A DNA stretch of 9,121 bases from Candidatus Dormiibacterota bacterium (GCA_955652585.1 CATPBF010000169.1:1-9121), one strand, 5' to 3'. Numbered from the stretch's first letter, positions 1-6,767 are shown. Numbers and translations: made by a program. The notes: generated by a model not told the origin, from the letters alone.

Positions 1-1
1 C

Positions 2-187
2 GCCTCCTGGTGCATCTCGGGACGCACGGTCGGGGGCATTGTCCTCGGGCAGCGAGTGGTGTCGGTGGACGGATCGCGGGTGAGCGCCGGCCAGGCGATC
101 GTCCGCCTGTTTGCGCTGCCTCTGGCCGCGTTCCGGATGCGCGCTCTCCACGACGAGATCGCCGGCACCGAGGTCATCGCCGACTAG
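2..187 (+). CDS. RDD-family membrane protein, C-terminal fragment (5' end outside window)
   Basis: An open frame runs in from the left edge and stops at TAG 185-187, giving about 61 visible residues. It contains GRTVGGIVLGQRVV, then a DG turn and a hydrophobic LFALPLAAF segment, and ends with HDEIAGTEVIAD. This order of a G-[KR]-x-x-x-G-x-R-V-V turn, a last membrane helix and a closing H-D-x-x-A-G-T motif is typical of RDD proteins, which are small multi-helix inner-membrane proteins of mostly unknown function. The Arg and Asp-Asp residues that name the family would lie upstream and are not visible. The stop is 9 bases before zwf on the same strand, so the two may be co-transcribed. The assignment rests only on the C-terminal part. 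Confidence 0.7.
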   Translation, partial: ASWCISGRTVGGIVLGQRVVSVDGSRVSAGQAIVRLFALPLAAFRMRALHDEIAGTEVIAD

Positions 188-190
188 GAA
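186..190 (+). promoter_or_regulatory. Ribosome binding site of zwf
   Basis: AGGAA overlaps the TAG stop of the upstream RDD gene and lies 6 bases before the TTG at 197, against 15 bases before the ATG at 206. The spacing therefore favours TTG 197 as the zwf start, although both starts are in frame and differ by only three residues. Confidence 0.5.
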
Positions 191-196
191 CTAGCA

Positions 197-1597
197 TTGC
201 CGAAGATGCCAGGAGTCGACCTCGTCATCTTCGGCGCCACTGGCGACCTCTCACGACGAAAGATCCTTCCATCCCTGGGAGCGCTGGTGGCGCGCGAAGG
301 TCACAAGTTGCGGGTGATCGGCGCTGGGCGGAGCCACGACACCACCGATCAGTTCCGCGAGCTCGTAAAAGAGGCCAGCGGCAGTCCCACGCTGGCCGCC
401 ATCGCCGAATGGGTGACGCTTGACTACGCGGATCCGGCGAGCTTCGCCCCCATCAACGAGCTCATCACCGGGACCCCGGTTGTCATCTTTTATCTGGCCA
501 CCCCGCCGGAGACTTTCAGCCCCATCCTGGTCGCGATCGCCAACTCGGCCATGGTGACGAAGGGTGACCCCTCGCGCCGGGTGGTCCTCGAGAAGCCGCT
601 GGGCTACGACCTCAAGTCGGCCAAGAAGCTGAACACCCAGCTCGCGACGGCGTTTGACGAATCGCAGGTCTACCGCATCGACCACTACCTCGCCAAGGAC
701 ACGGTCCAGAACGTGCTCGCGTTCCGCTTCTCAAACTCGCTCTTCGAGCCCGTCTGGAACCGCAACCTGGTCGAGACGATCCAGATCACCGTCGCCGAAG
801 AGGAGGGGATCAGACAGCGGGCCGGCTATTACGACCAGACCGGAGCCGTGCGCGACATCTTTCAAAACCACGTCCTTCAGCTGCTCGCGCTCGTGACGAT
901 GGAACCGCCGACCACGTTCGATCCCGATTACGTGCGCCGGGCCAAGCGCGCGGCCCTTCGCGCGATGTCTCCGCTCGACGTGACATCCGCGGTGCGCGGG
1001 CAATACGAGGGATACCTCGATGAGCCCGGCGTCTCGCCCGAGTCCCGCCGGGAAACATATGCGGCGGCTCGGGTGTCGATCGAGAACTGGCGCTGGGACG
1101 GGGTGCCGATCTTCGTCCGTACCGGCAAGGCGCTGCGACGTCGCGCCACCGAGGTGGTGATCAAGCTGCGCGATGCCCCCCTGCTGCGCATCGGCGGGCG
1201 ACGGCAGCGCGGCATCCCGACGCTGATCGTGATCCGGGTCCAACCCGACGAAGGGATCACGTTGCGGATCGGCGCCAAGCGGCCCGGGCCAAAGTTCGAG
1301 CTCGTGCCCGCCGGCATGCGGCTGGACTACGCGAAGCTGACGAAGGCCCCGCTCCCCGACGCGTACGAAAACGTCCTGTCAGAGGTTTTGGCCGGTGGCC
1401 ACTCGGCCTTTCCGGGCGCAGAGGAGATCGAGCTGCAGTGGGAGATCGTCGATCCGTTGATCAAGGCCTGGGAGGCCGAGGGTCACCCGGAGGTCTACCC
1501 GGTCGGCTCGTGGGGTCCTCGGGCCGCCGACGACCTCGTCGCGGCCGGCGGCGGCGGCCGCTGGATCGTCAGCGGAGACGAACCCGGAACGACCTGA
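197..1597 (+). CDS. zwf: Glucose-6-phosphate 1-dehydrogenase
   Basis: This is a complete 466-residue enzyme, a little shorter than the usual 480-510. It oxidises glucose 6-phosphate to 6-phosphogluconolactone with reduction of NADP (or NAD) in the cytosol, as the first step of the oxidative pentose phosphate pathway. The N-terminal Rossmann domain has the dinucleotide motif FGATGDLSRRK (residues 12-22) and the conserved EKPLG (132-136). The substrate signature reads RIDHYLAKD (160-168), where most family members have RIDHYLGKE. The catalytic base is expected at His225 in QNHVLQLLAL. A later block, VPIFVRTGKALRRR, matches the conserved VPFYLRTGK region of the C-terminal domain. The TTG start at 197 is chosen on ribosome-binding-site spacing; ATG 206 is the alternative. 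No gnd or pgl is adjacent within the window. The gene converges with the cupin gene, leaving 42 bases between the stops. Identity is very secure. Confidence 0.97.
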   Translation: MPKMPGVDLVIFGATGDLSRRKILPSLGALVAREGHKLRVIGAGRSHDTTDQFRELVKEASGSPTLAAIAEWVTLDYADPASFAPINELITGTPVVIFYLATPPETFSPILVAIANSAMVTKGDPSRRVVLEKPLGYDLKSAKKLNTQLATAFDESQVYRIDHYLAKDTVQNVLAFRFSNSLFEPVWNRNLVETIQITVAEEEGIRQRAGYYDQTGAVRDIFQNHVLQLLALVTMEPPTTFDPDYVRRAKRAALRAMSPLDVTSAVRGQYEGYLDEPGVSPESRRETYAAARVSIENWRWDGVPIFVRTGKALRRRATEVVIKLRDAPLLRIGGRRQRGIPTLIVIRVQPDEGITLRIGAKRPGPKFELVPAGMRLDYAKLTKAPLPDAYENVLSEVLAGGHSAFPGAEEIELQWEIVDPLIKAWEAEGHPEVYPVGSWGPRAADDLVAAGGGGRWIVSGDEPGTT

Positions 1598-1608
1598 CCT
1601 ACGTCGCG

Positions 1609-1630
1609 AGTAGGCCTGGCTTGGCCCGGC
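1609..1630. repeat. Hairpin repeat, copy A (between zwf and cupin gene)
   Basis: Bases 1609-1621 read AGTAGGCCTGGCT, an exact 13-base match to 2051-2063. The right part folds as GCCTGGC (1614-1620), loop TTG, GCCCGGC (1624-1630), a 7-base-pair stem with one T-C mismatch. It starts 12 bases after the zwf stop and is followed by AGGTTTT, so it could also act as a weak transcription terminator for zwf. It looks like an imperfect copy of the perfect hairpin on the other side of the cupin gene. Confidence 0.5.
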
Positions 1631-1639
1631 AGGTTTTCC

Positions 1640-2014
1640 TCATAAATCTTCTACGTCTTCGAGCCAGGTTACGTCCCCGCTCGTAATCGCCAGCTGAGTC
1701 ATCTCGGCGTCGAGCGACGCCCCATGCCAGTGCTTCTCGCCGGGCGGCGCGATGGCCGTGTCCCCGGCGGCGAGCTCATGGGTCTTATCACCCCACGGCC
1801 GCACGCGCGCGTTGCCTTCGACGATATGAAGAACCTGACCGCCCGAGTGCGTGTGCCACATGGTGTGCGCTCCAGCCTCGAAATGCACGAAGCCGACCTG
1901 CGTCTTCGCGTCCGTTTGGTGCATCGCCTGCAGCAATGCGCGGCCGTGAAACCGGCCGCCCGTGGGAGGTTTGGAGCCAGGCGGGATTCGCTCGGACGCT
2001 CTGATCAACTGCAT
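1640..2014 (-). CDS. Mn-type cupin, (R)-hydroxynitrile-lyase-like
   Basis: This is a complete 124-residue single-domain cupin. Motif 1 is GAHTMWHTHSGGQVLHIVEG (residues 48-67) and motif 2 is GDTAIAPPGEKHWHG (84-98). The probable metal ligands are His54, His56, Gln60 and His95. The three-His one-Gln set, the KHWHG sequence and the length match the small manganese cupins related to Granulicella (R)-mandelonitrile lyase (from memory, ligands at 53, 55, 59 and 94). Members of this group are often annotated only as cupin proteins, and many may have other roles such as detoxification or small-molecule turnover. Here the physiological substrate is unknown. ATG 2014 is chosen because AGGGGGA sits 8 bases upstream. 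A 27-residue extension to 2095 lacks such a site, is not cupin-like and would run through a hairpin. There is no signal peptide, so the protein is cytosolic. It converges with zwf and stands apart from the hut genes. Confidence 0.85.
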   Translation of the reverse strand: MQLIRASERIPPGSKPPTGGRFHGRALLQAMHQTDAKTQVGFVHFEAGAHTMWHTHSGGQVLHIVEGNARVRPWGDKTHELAAGDTAIAPPGEKHWHGASLDAEMTQLAITSGDVTWLEDVEDL

Positions 2015-2022
2015 TTGATTGA

Positions 2023-2029
2023 TCCCCCT
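2023..2029 (-). promoter_or_regulatory. Ribosome binding site of the cupin gene
   Basis: On the minus strand AGGGGGA lies 8 bases before ATG 2014. It is the best Shine-Dalgarno sequence on the minus strand of this window and it fixes the start of the cupin. Confidence 0.75.
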
Positions 2030-2050
2030 ATATGCACCACCATCGTGGCC

Positions 2051-2073
2051 AGTAGGCCTGGCTCCGCCAGGCC
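2051..2073. repeat. Hairpin repeat, copy B (upstream of cupin gene)
   Basis: GGCCTGGC (2055-2062), loop TCC, GCCAGGCC (2066-2073) forms a perfect 8-base-pair stem. It is preceded by the same 13-base core AGTAGGCCTGGCT (2051-2063) found at 1609-1621. It lies 37 bases upstream of the cupin start in a region without coding potential, so it is in or near the cupin 5' leader. No U tract follows on either strand, so it is more like a repetitive extragenic palindrome than a terminator. Confidence 0.6.
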
Positions 2074-2121
2074 GTCTAACGCGTGCTGTCTTCACACCAT
2101 GCGTGGCGAGGTTCCGCTCAC

Positions 2122-2149
2122 AAAAAAAGGGGCAGCAGGTGCTGCCCCT
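2122..2149 (-). terminator. Rho-independent terminator of the small membrane-protein gene
   Basis: On the minus strand a G+C-rich stem of nine base pairs (2140-2148 with 2129-2137, extended by one A-T pair at 2149/2128) is followed by seven T residues (2128-2122). The formal loop is two bases, so in practice about eight pairs close a four-base loop. It begins 17 bases after the stop of the gene at 2166-2585. It is the only textbook intrinsic terminator in the window. Confidence 0.9.
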
Positions 2150-2165
2150 CGGTTGAGCTGACGAA

Positions 2166-2585
2166 CTACATCTTCGAGCGGGACATGCCTCCGCCCATTC
2201 CGCCGGGCATCTTCATCGTGCCGCTCATCCAGAGCTCCGGCTTGTTCGGGTAAAGGACGAGCAGGACGACTCCGGCGATGATCGCGATGATGAAAGGGAT
2301 CAGGTCAAAGCGCCCGATCGAGATCCAGGCAAAGAGTTGGTAGACGACCTGCAGGATCGCGTAAAGGACCAGCGCGCGGACCCAGCTCACGTTGGCGATC
2401 GGGTCGAAGCCCGCGATCATCAACCCGGCTCCAAAGGCGATCCCGGCCACCGAGGCCGTCACCCCGAAGCTCTGGTCGAACTGGAAGAAGCTACCGCCGA
2501 TGAACCCCGCCGCCGAACCGGCCGCAATCAAGATTCCCATCAGCCACAGGACGAGCTTTAACGCCAGGGGGTTCCACTTAGCCAC
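2166..2585 (-). CDS. Small four-helix membrane protein of unknown function
   Basis: I do not recognise a family for this 139-residue protein. Four hydrophobic segments are visible at about residues 11-31, 42-60, 68-88 and 93-112. A cytosol-like start (MAKWNP) precedes them and a short polar tail follows. The last 20 residues contain six Met and six Gly (MKMPGGMGGGM), which could be a flexible or metal-contacting tail, but that is only inference. The GTG start at 2585 is supported by GGAGG at 2596-2600 on the minus strand, 10 bases upstream, and by the charged residues just before helix 1. The gene has a strong terminator 17 bases downstream and a possible promoter in the 107-base gap behind hutI, so it is probably monocistronic. 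Coding status is well supported by the helix pattern and these signals; function is unknown. Confidence 0.8.
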   Translation of the reverse strand: MAKWNPLALKLVLWLMGILIAAGSAAGFIGGSFFQFDQSFGVTASVAGIAFGAGLMIAGFDPIANVSWVRALVLYAILQVVYQLFAWISIGRFDLIPFIIAIIAGVVLLVLYPNKPELWMSGTMKMPGGMGGGMSRSKM

Positions 2586-2657
2586 TAATCCCTTGCCTCC
2601 ATTTCGACCGCGGTTGGTTGTTAGATATTGTGAGCGCAGCGGTCATTTGTAGCCCAC

Positions 2658-2686
2658 GTTGTACGCCAATTGCACGTGACTTGCAA
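2658..2686 (-). promoter_or_regulatory. Possible promoter of the membrane-protein gene with overlapping dyad
   Basis: In the 107-base gap between hutI and the membrane-protein gene the minus strand has TTGCAA (2686-2681), 17 bases, then TACAAC (2663-2658), each matching four of six positions of the -35 and -10 consensus. An inverted repeat TTGCA-N7-TGCAA (2670-2686) covers the -35 element and could be an operator. The leader to the GTG at 2585 would be about 65 bases. This is motif matching only. The gap is also less G+C-rich than its surroundings, as promoter regions often are. Confidence 0.35.
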
Positions 2687-2692
2687 CGGTAG

Positions 2693-3889
2693 TCAACTCA
2701 AAACTTGCGCTCCGCCGCGCCAGACTCGAAGCGGCCGGAGACCGTAGGCCCAGGCGAACGCCCCCTCGTGGTCGGCGTCCCAGAGCACGAGGTCGGCCAG
2801 CATCGACTGGGCGACGACGCCTCGATCCGTCCGCGCGACGGACAGCGCCCCGCCCGCGGTTGCCGCCACCAGCGCCCGCTCCACAGACATTTTGAAGACG
2901 GCCACGGCCATCGCCACCACGACGCTCATGCTCGTGATTCCGCTGGTGCCTGGGTTGTGATCAGTGCCCAGAGCGATCACGGCGCCGGCTGCGATCAGGT
3001 CCTTGACCGGCGGCAGCTTCCCAATCGACAGCGCTGTGCCAGGCGCGAGCGTGGCCACGACCCCGGCTTTCGCCAGGGCGACGGCGTCACCGCGGTTGGC
3101 GCACAGCAAGTGGTCGGCCGACGCGGCGTGCAGCTCCGCCGCGAGCCGGGCGCCGCCGGTGCGCGCCAGCTCGTCGGCGTGGAGACGAGGGATCAGCTGG
3201 GCTTCTCGGGCCGCCTTGAGGATGCGGCGCGACTGCGAGACGGAGAAGTAGCCGCGGTCGCAGAACACATCGCAAAACCGCGCTCCCGCGGCGTGCGCAT
3301 CGGCGCACCAGTCCGCCACCTTCCTTGCGTACGAGCCGAGCTTGGCGCCGCGGTCGGGTGGCGTCGCGTGCGCGGCCAGGAATGTGGGTTCGACGCGAGG
3401 CAGGTCGCTGCGCTCGCTGAGGCGCTTGAGGATGCGCGTCGACTCGAGCTCGCCCTCGCGCTCGAGGTGATAGCCGGTCTTGGCCTCGACGGTGGTGGCG
3501 CCGCCGTCGAGCCAGCGGCGGAGGCGGTCGGCGGTCGCTTGCTCGAGAGCTTCGGGCGCCGCGGCGCGCGTGGCTTTCACTGTGGCCACGATGCCTCCGC
3601 CGGCCTTCGCCACTTCTTCGTACGACGCGCCCGCCGAGCGCATGGCGATCTCGGCCATCCGATTCCCCGCGTACACGGGGTGGGTGTGCGCGTCGATGAG
3701 TCCCGCGGTCACAAGCCCGCCGCCGCAGTCTTCATCGTGCGCGACATAGCCGAGCAGGTCGCGCGGCTCTTCGCCCTCGCGGCCACACCACGCGATGTGC
3801 TCGTCGTCGTCGCAGATGATCGCGGCCTTTTCGATCACGCCCGCTTGCGTGCCGGTGAAAAGGCGGCCGATGTTGTGGAGCCGCCTCAT
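2693..3889 (-). CDS. hutI: Imidazolonepropionase
   Basis: This 398-residue metal-dependent amidohydrolase opens the ring of 4-imidazolone-5-propionate to give N-formimidoyl-L-glutamate, the third step of histidine degradation, in the cytosol. The TIM-barrel signature DAHTHPVYAGNR places metal ligands at His68 and His70. Further conserved blocks are GGGIVATVKATR, KTGYHLERE, TFLAAHA, FCDRGYFSVSQSRRIL, HADEL (His237-Glu240) and GTDHNPGTS with the catalytic Asp at 310. The length fits the family (about 400-415). The start is ATG 3889, which overlaps the hutF stop as ATGA; the open frame continues 31 residues upstream but only as an out-of-frame reading of the hutF end. There is no clear Shine-Dalgarno sequence, so translation is probably coupled to hutF. 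It is the last gene of the operon. No U-tract terminator is visible directly behind it. Confidence 0.95.
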   Translation of the reverse strand: MRRLHNIGRLFTGTQAGVIEKAAIICDDDEHIAWCGREGEEPRDLLGYVAHDEDCGGGLVTAGLIDAHTHPVYAGNRMAEIAMRSAGASYEEVAKAGGGIVATVKATRAAAPEALEQATADRLRRWLDGGATTVEAKTGYHLEREGELESTRILKRLSERSDLPRVEPTFLAAHATPPDRGAKLGSYARKVADWCADAHAAGARFCDVFCDRGYFSVSQSRRILKAAREAQLIPRLHADELARTGGARLAAELHAASADHLLCANRGDAVALAKAGVVATLAPGTALSIGKLPPVKDLIAAGAVIALGTDHNPGTSGITSMSVVVAMAVAVFKMSVERALVAATAGGALSVARTDRGVVAQSMLADLVLWDADHEGAFAWAYGLRPLRVWRGGAQVLS

Positions 3890-5118
3890 CTCGACAGCAG
3901 GGTCGTGCCGCCGATGACCACGTTGGTCACGTCGTGGGCAGAGGAACCAAACATGAGATACCCGAGATCGAGCTGCCGCCACAGGACTGGGGGTTGCTGA
4001 CCGATCGTGATGAAGTCGGCGAGCAACCCGGGCTTCAACTCACCGGCGTCCCAACCGAGCGCGCGCATGCCGTCGACCGTAGCCGCCCGAAACAGATCCT
4101 CGGGCTGGTGCAGCACTCGGCGACCGGTGGCGCGCCGCTGGTCGAGCTCCACGCCGCGCGCTTCCTCGAGTATGTCGATGACCGCGTTGGAGTCGCTGCC
4201 TACACACAACGGACTGCCCGCCTCCACGAGCTTGCGCAGTGGGCCGACGCGGTCGCCGAGGTCACGCTCGGTCGTCGCGCATGCGCAAATGGAGACGTGG
4301 TGTCGGCCCAGCAGCGAAACATCGTCGTCGGTGACCTGGATGGCATGCACGGCGGTCAGGTCTGGGCCGAGTATGCCTTCGCGCTCGAGAAGCTGGGGAG
4401 GCGTGCAGCCCTCGACGGCCAGGCACTCCTCCACTTCCGCCTGCTGCTCAGCGAGGTGGATGTGCAGTGGTGCATTTCGCTTGCGGGCCCAGGCGGCGAC
4501 GGTCCGCATTGACGGTGCATCGACCGCGCGGACGCTGTGGATCGCCGCGCCGATGCGAACGCCCTCGCCGTCCTTCAGCTCATCGACGCGCGCTGCCCAC
4601 AGATCCGCATCGCCGTCTGAGAACGTCTGCTGGACGCCTTCGAGCGACCGATCGAGCCCGCCGCGCAGATAGCACGCGTCGATCAATGTGATTCGTATCC
4701 CCACCGCGCGGGCCGCATCGATCAGGGCTTCGCCCAGCCCGTTGCCGTGTTCGTGCAGATAGTGGAACTCGCCCACGGCCGTGATCCCGGCCGCGACCAT
4801 CTCCCGGAAGACGACGCTCGCCTCCTTTGCGTACGTGGCCGGGTCCCAGCCCTCGGCCGCTCGATACATTTCGCGACGCCACTCCCAGAAGTCGCCTCCG
4901 CCCGATTCAGTGGTCCCGCGTAGCGTGCGCTGGAACGCGTGGCTGTGGACGTTGGCGAGGCCGGGGATCGTCCAGCCCTCGAGCCGCGTGGCGCCGGCCG
5001 GTACCGGGACCCCCTCGGTCACGCTTTTGATGCGGCCGCCCTCGACCTCGATCAGGACATCGTCCGCCCGGTGGCCGATCCAGGCCTGGTCGGCATGCCA
5101 GACACCGGAACCGTTCAA
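3886..5118 (-). CDS. hutF: Formimidoylglutamate deiminase
   Basis: This 410-residue amidohydrolase hydrolyses N-formimidoyl-L-glutamate to N-formyl-L-glutamate and ammonia. It diagnoses the deiminase route of histidine use, not the formimidoylglutamase route. Characteristic blocks are NVHSHAFQR (His58 and His60, metal ligands), DFWEWRREMYR, AVGEFHYLHE, HIHLAEQQAEVEECL (from His219), VHAIQ (His258) and GSDSN (Asp309). The order and sequence match the HutF subgroup, not guanine deaminase or other chlorohydrolase-like paralogues. At 410 residues it is shorter than the roughly 450 of proteobacterial HutF, mainly at the C-terminus. The start is taken as TTG 5118, overlapping the hutU stop as TTGA. 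The much longer open frame to 5610 is rejected because its first 160 or so residues are Arg-rich, out-of-frame hutU sequence. The gene and hutI are adjacent members of the same superfamily. Confidence 0.92.
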   Translation of the reverse strand: MNGSGVWHADQAWIGHRADDVLIEVEGGRIKSVTEGVPVPAGATRLEGWTIPGLANVHSHAFQRTLRGTTESGGGDFWEWRREMYRAAEGWDPATYAKEASVVFREMVAAGITAVGEFHYLHEHGNGLGEALIDAARAVGIRITLIDACYLRGGLDRSLEGVQQTFSDGDADLWAARVDELKDGEGVRIGAAIHSVRAVDAPSMRTVAAWARKRNAPLHIHLAEQQAEVEECLAVEGCTPPQLLEREGILGPDLTAVHAIQVTDDDVSLLGRHHVSICACATTERDLGDRVGPLRKLVEAGSPLCVGSDSNAVIDILEEARGVELDQRRATGRRVLHQPEDLFRAATVDGMRALGWDAGELKPGLLADFITIGQQPPVLWRQLDLGYLMFGSSAHDVTNVVIGGTTLLSR

Positions 5119-6767
5119 TCGCGCATGGGGATGCGAACGCCGCGCTCGGAGGCGACCTCGATGGCGCGTCCATATCCGGCGTCGGCGTGCCGCATGACGC
5201 CGGTGCCCGGGTCGTTGGTGAGCACCCGTTCGAGCTTGCGCGCAGCCTCGGCGGTACCATCCGCGACCACCACCATCCCGGCGTGGATCGAGCGGCCGAT
5301 GCCCACCCCACCGCCATGGTGGACGCTCACCCACGAGGCGCCGCTGGAGGTGTTGAGCAGCGCGTTGAGGATCGGCCAGTCGGCGATCGCGTCGGAGCCA
5401 TCCAGCATGGCCTCCGTCTCGCGGTACGGAGATGCCACGGAGCCCGCGTCCAGGTGGTCGCGGCCGATCACGATCGGCGCCTTCACGGCGCCGCTGCGGA
5501 CAAGCTCGTTGAAGCGCAGCCCCGCGCGCGCGCGTTCGCCGTAACCGAGCCAGCATATGCGCGCCGGCAGCCCCTGGAACTTGACCTTCTCGCGTGCCGC
5601 CGTGATCCACCGGACGAGGGCTGCATCATCGGAGAACTCCTCGACGATCGCGCGGTCGGTCACAGCGATGTCGTTCGGGTCGCCCGACAGCGCCACCCAT
5701 CGAAACGGTCCCTTGCCCTCGCAGAACAGGGGCCGGATGTAAGCCGGCACGAAGCCTGGAAACTCGAACGCCCGCGTGCTCCCGCCGAGCTTCGCCTCCG
5801 CGCGCAGGCTGTTGCCGTAGTCGAAAACCTCCGCGCCGTGGTCGAGGAAGTCGATCATCGCGTCGACGTGGCGCGCCATGCTCTCGCGCGCGCGGCGCAC
5901 GTAACCATCCGGGTCGTCGAGGCGCAGCTCCTGCGCGTCTTCGGCGCTGACGCCGGCGGGGATATAGCTGAGCGGATCGTGCGCCGAGGTCTGGTCCGTG
6001 ACCACGTCCACGTCGAAACCCCGCGCGGCCAGCGCGGGCAGCACCTCGGCGGCATTGCCGTGCAGCCCGATCGAAAGTGCGCGCTTTTTGGTCTTGGCTT
6101 CAAGCGCCAGGCGCAGCGCGTCTTCGAGGTCCGATGCCTGCACGTCGAGGTAGCCATGGTCGAGGCGGCGTTGGATTCTCTCCGCATCGGCCTCGACGCA
6201 GATCGCCACGCCGCCGTTGAGGGTGATGGCGAGCGGCTGTGCGCCGCCCATGCCGCCCAGGCCCGAGGTCAGCGTGATCGTTCCGGCCAGGGAGCCGCCG
6301 AACCGCTTGCGTGCGACCGCGGCAAAGGTCTCATAGGTGCCCTGCAGGATGCCCTGGGTGCCAATGTAGATCCACGACCCCGCGGTCATCTGCCCGTACA
6401 TGGTCAGCCCGAGCGCTTCGAGACGCCGGAACTCATCCCACGTCGCCCACTCAGGCACGAGCAGCGAGTTCGCGATGAGCACACGCGGCGCCCACTCGTG
6501 AGTGTCGAAAACGCCGACCGGCTTGCCGGACTGGACGAGGAGGGTCTGGTCGCCTCGAAGCCGCTTGAGCTCGCGGACGATGGCGTCGAATGCTTCCCAT
6601 GACCGCGCGGCGCGGCCGGTGCCGCCGTAGACGACGAGGTCGGCCGGACGCTCCGCGACCTCGGGATCCAGGTTGTTCATGAGCATCCGCATCGCGCTTT
6701 CCTGCGGCCAGCCGAGACAGCTGAGCTCGGATCCGCGCGGTGCCCGGACAACCCGCGACGAGCTCAC
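5115..6767 (-). CDS. hutU: Urocanate hydratase
   Basis: This is a full-length 550-residue urocanase, as usual for the family (about 550-560). It adds water to urocanate to give 4-imidazolone-5-propionate, using tightly bound NAD as an electrophile, in the cytosol. The sequence closely follows Bacillus-type HutU throughout: LGWPQESAMRMLMNNLDPEV near the N-terminus, VYGGTGRAARSW, LVQSGKPVGVF, YGQMTAGSWIYIGTQGILQG, the glycine-rich GLGGMGGAQPLA of the NAD region, VTDQTSAHDP, PLFCEGKGPFRW, RICWLGYGER with the conserved Cys405, IGRDHLD and the HHGGGVGIG block near the C-terminus. The start is GTG 6767, which overlaps the hutH stop as GTGA and aligns well with known N-termini. No strong Shine-Dalgarno sequence precedes it, consistent with translational coupling. 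The long open frame on the opposite strand is a shadow of this gene. Confidence 0.98.
   Translation of the reverse strand: MSSSRVVRAPRGSELSCLGWPQESAMRMLMNNLDPEVAERPADLVVYGGTGRAARSWEAFDAIVRELKRLRGDQTLLVQSGKPVGVFDTHEWAPRVLIANSLLVPEWATWDEFRRLEALGLTMYGQMTAGSWIYIGTQGILQGTYETFAAVARKRFGGSLAGTITLTSGLGGMGGAQPLAITLNGGVAICVEADAERIQRRLDHGYLDVQASDLEDALRLALEAKTKKRALSIGLHGNAAEVLPALAARGFDVDVVTDQTSAHDPLSYIPAGVSAEDAQELRLDDPDGYVRRARESMARHVDAMIDFLDHGAEVFDYGNSLRAEAKLGGSTRAFEFPGFVPAYIRPLFCEGKGPFRWVALSGDPNDIAVTDRAIVEEFSDDAALVRWITAAREKVKFQGLPARICWLGYGERARAGLRFNELVRSGAVKAPIVIGRDHLDAGSVASPYRETEAMLDGSDAIADWPILNALLNTSSGASWVSVHHGGGVGIGRSIHAGMVVVADGTAEAARKLERVLTNDPGTGVMRHADAGYGRAIEVASERGVRIPMRD

Noticed and set aside
10..423. 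137-codon plus-strand open frame across the RDD gene end and zwf start
   Set aside because: It is Arg/Gly-rich and out of frame with both real genes, with no motif.
2015..2095. Upstream extension of the cupin gene by 27 residues
   Set aside because: It runs through the hairpin at 2055-2073, shows no family similarity and lacks a ribosome binding site, whereas ATG 2014 has a strong one.
3890..3982. Upstream extension of hutI by 31 residues
   Set aside because: It overlaps the conserved end of hutF in another frame. ATG 3889 gives the family N-terminus and an ATGA junction.
2705..4000. Open frame of 431 codons on the plus strand opposite hutI
   Set aside because: It is antisense to hutI, has no recognisable motif, and its composition is that of a codon-phase shadow.
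5509..5540. Runs of alternating CG in hutU (for example near 5521-5536)
   Set aside because: They encode conserved protein sequence (RARAGLR) in high-GC codons, so there is no need for a Z-DNA or repeat explanation.
5119..5610. N-terminal extension of hutF by about 164 residues
   Set aside because: The extension is Arg/Gly/His-rich out-of-frame hutU sequence. HutF similarity begins just after the TTG at 5118, which also forms the usual 4-base overlap.
5187..6602. Open frame of 471 codons on the plus strand opposite hutU
   Set aside because: The protein is low-complexity, rich in Arg, Ala, His and Val, and lies wholly antisense to a strongly conserved hutU. It is the usual mirror frame of a high-GC gene.
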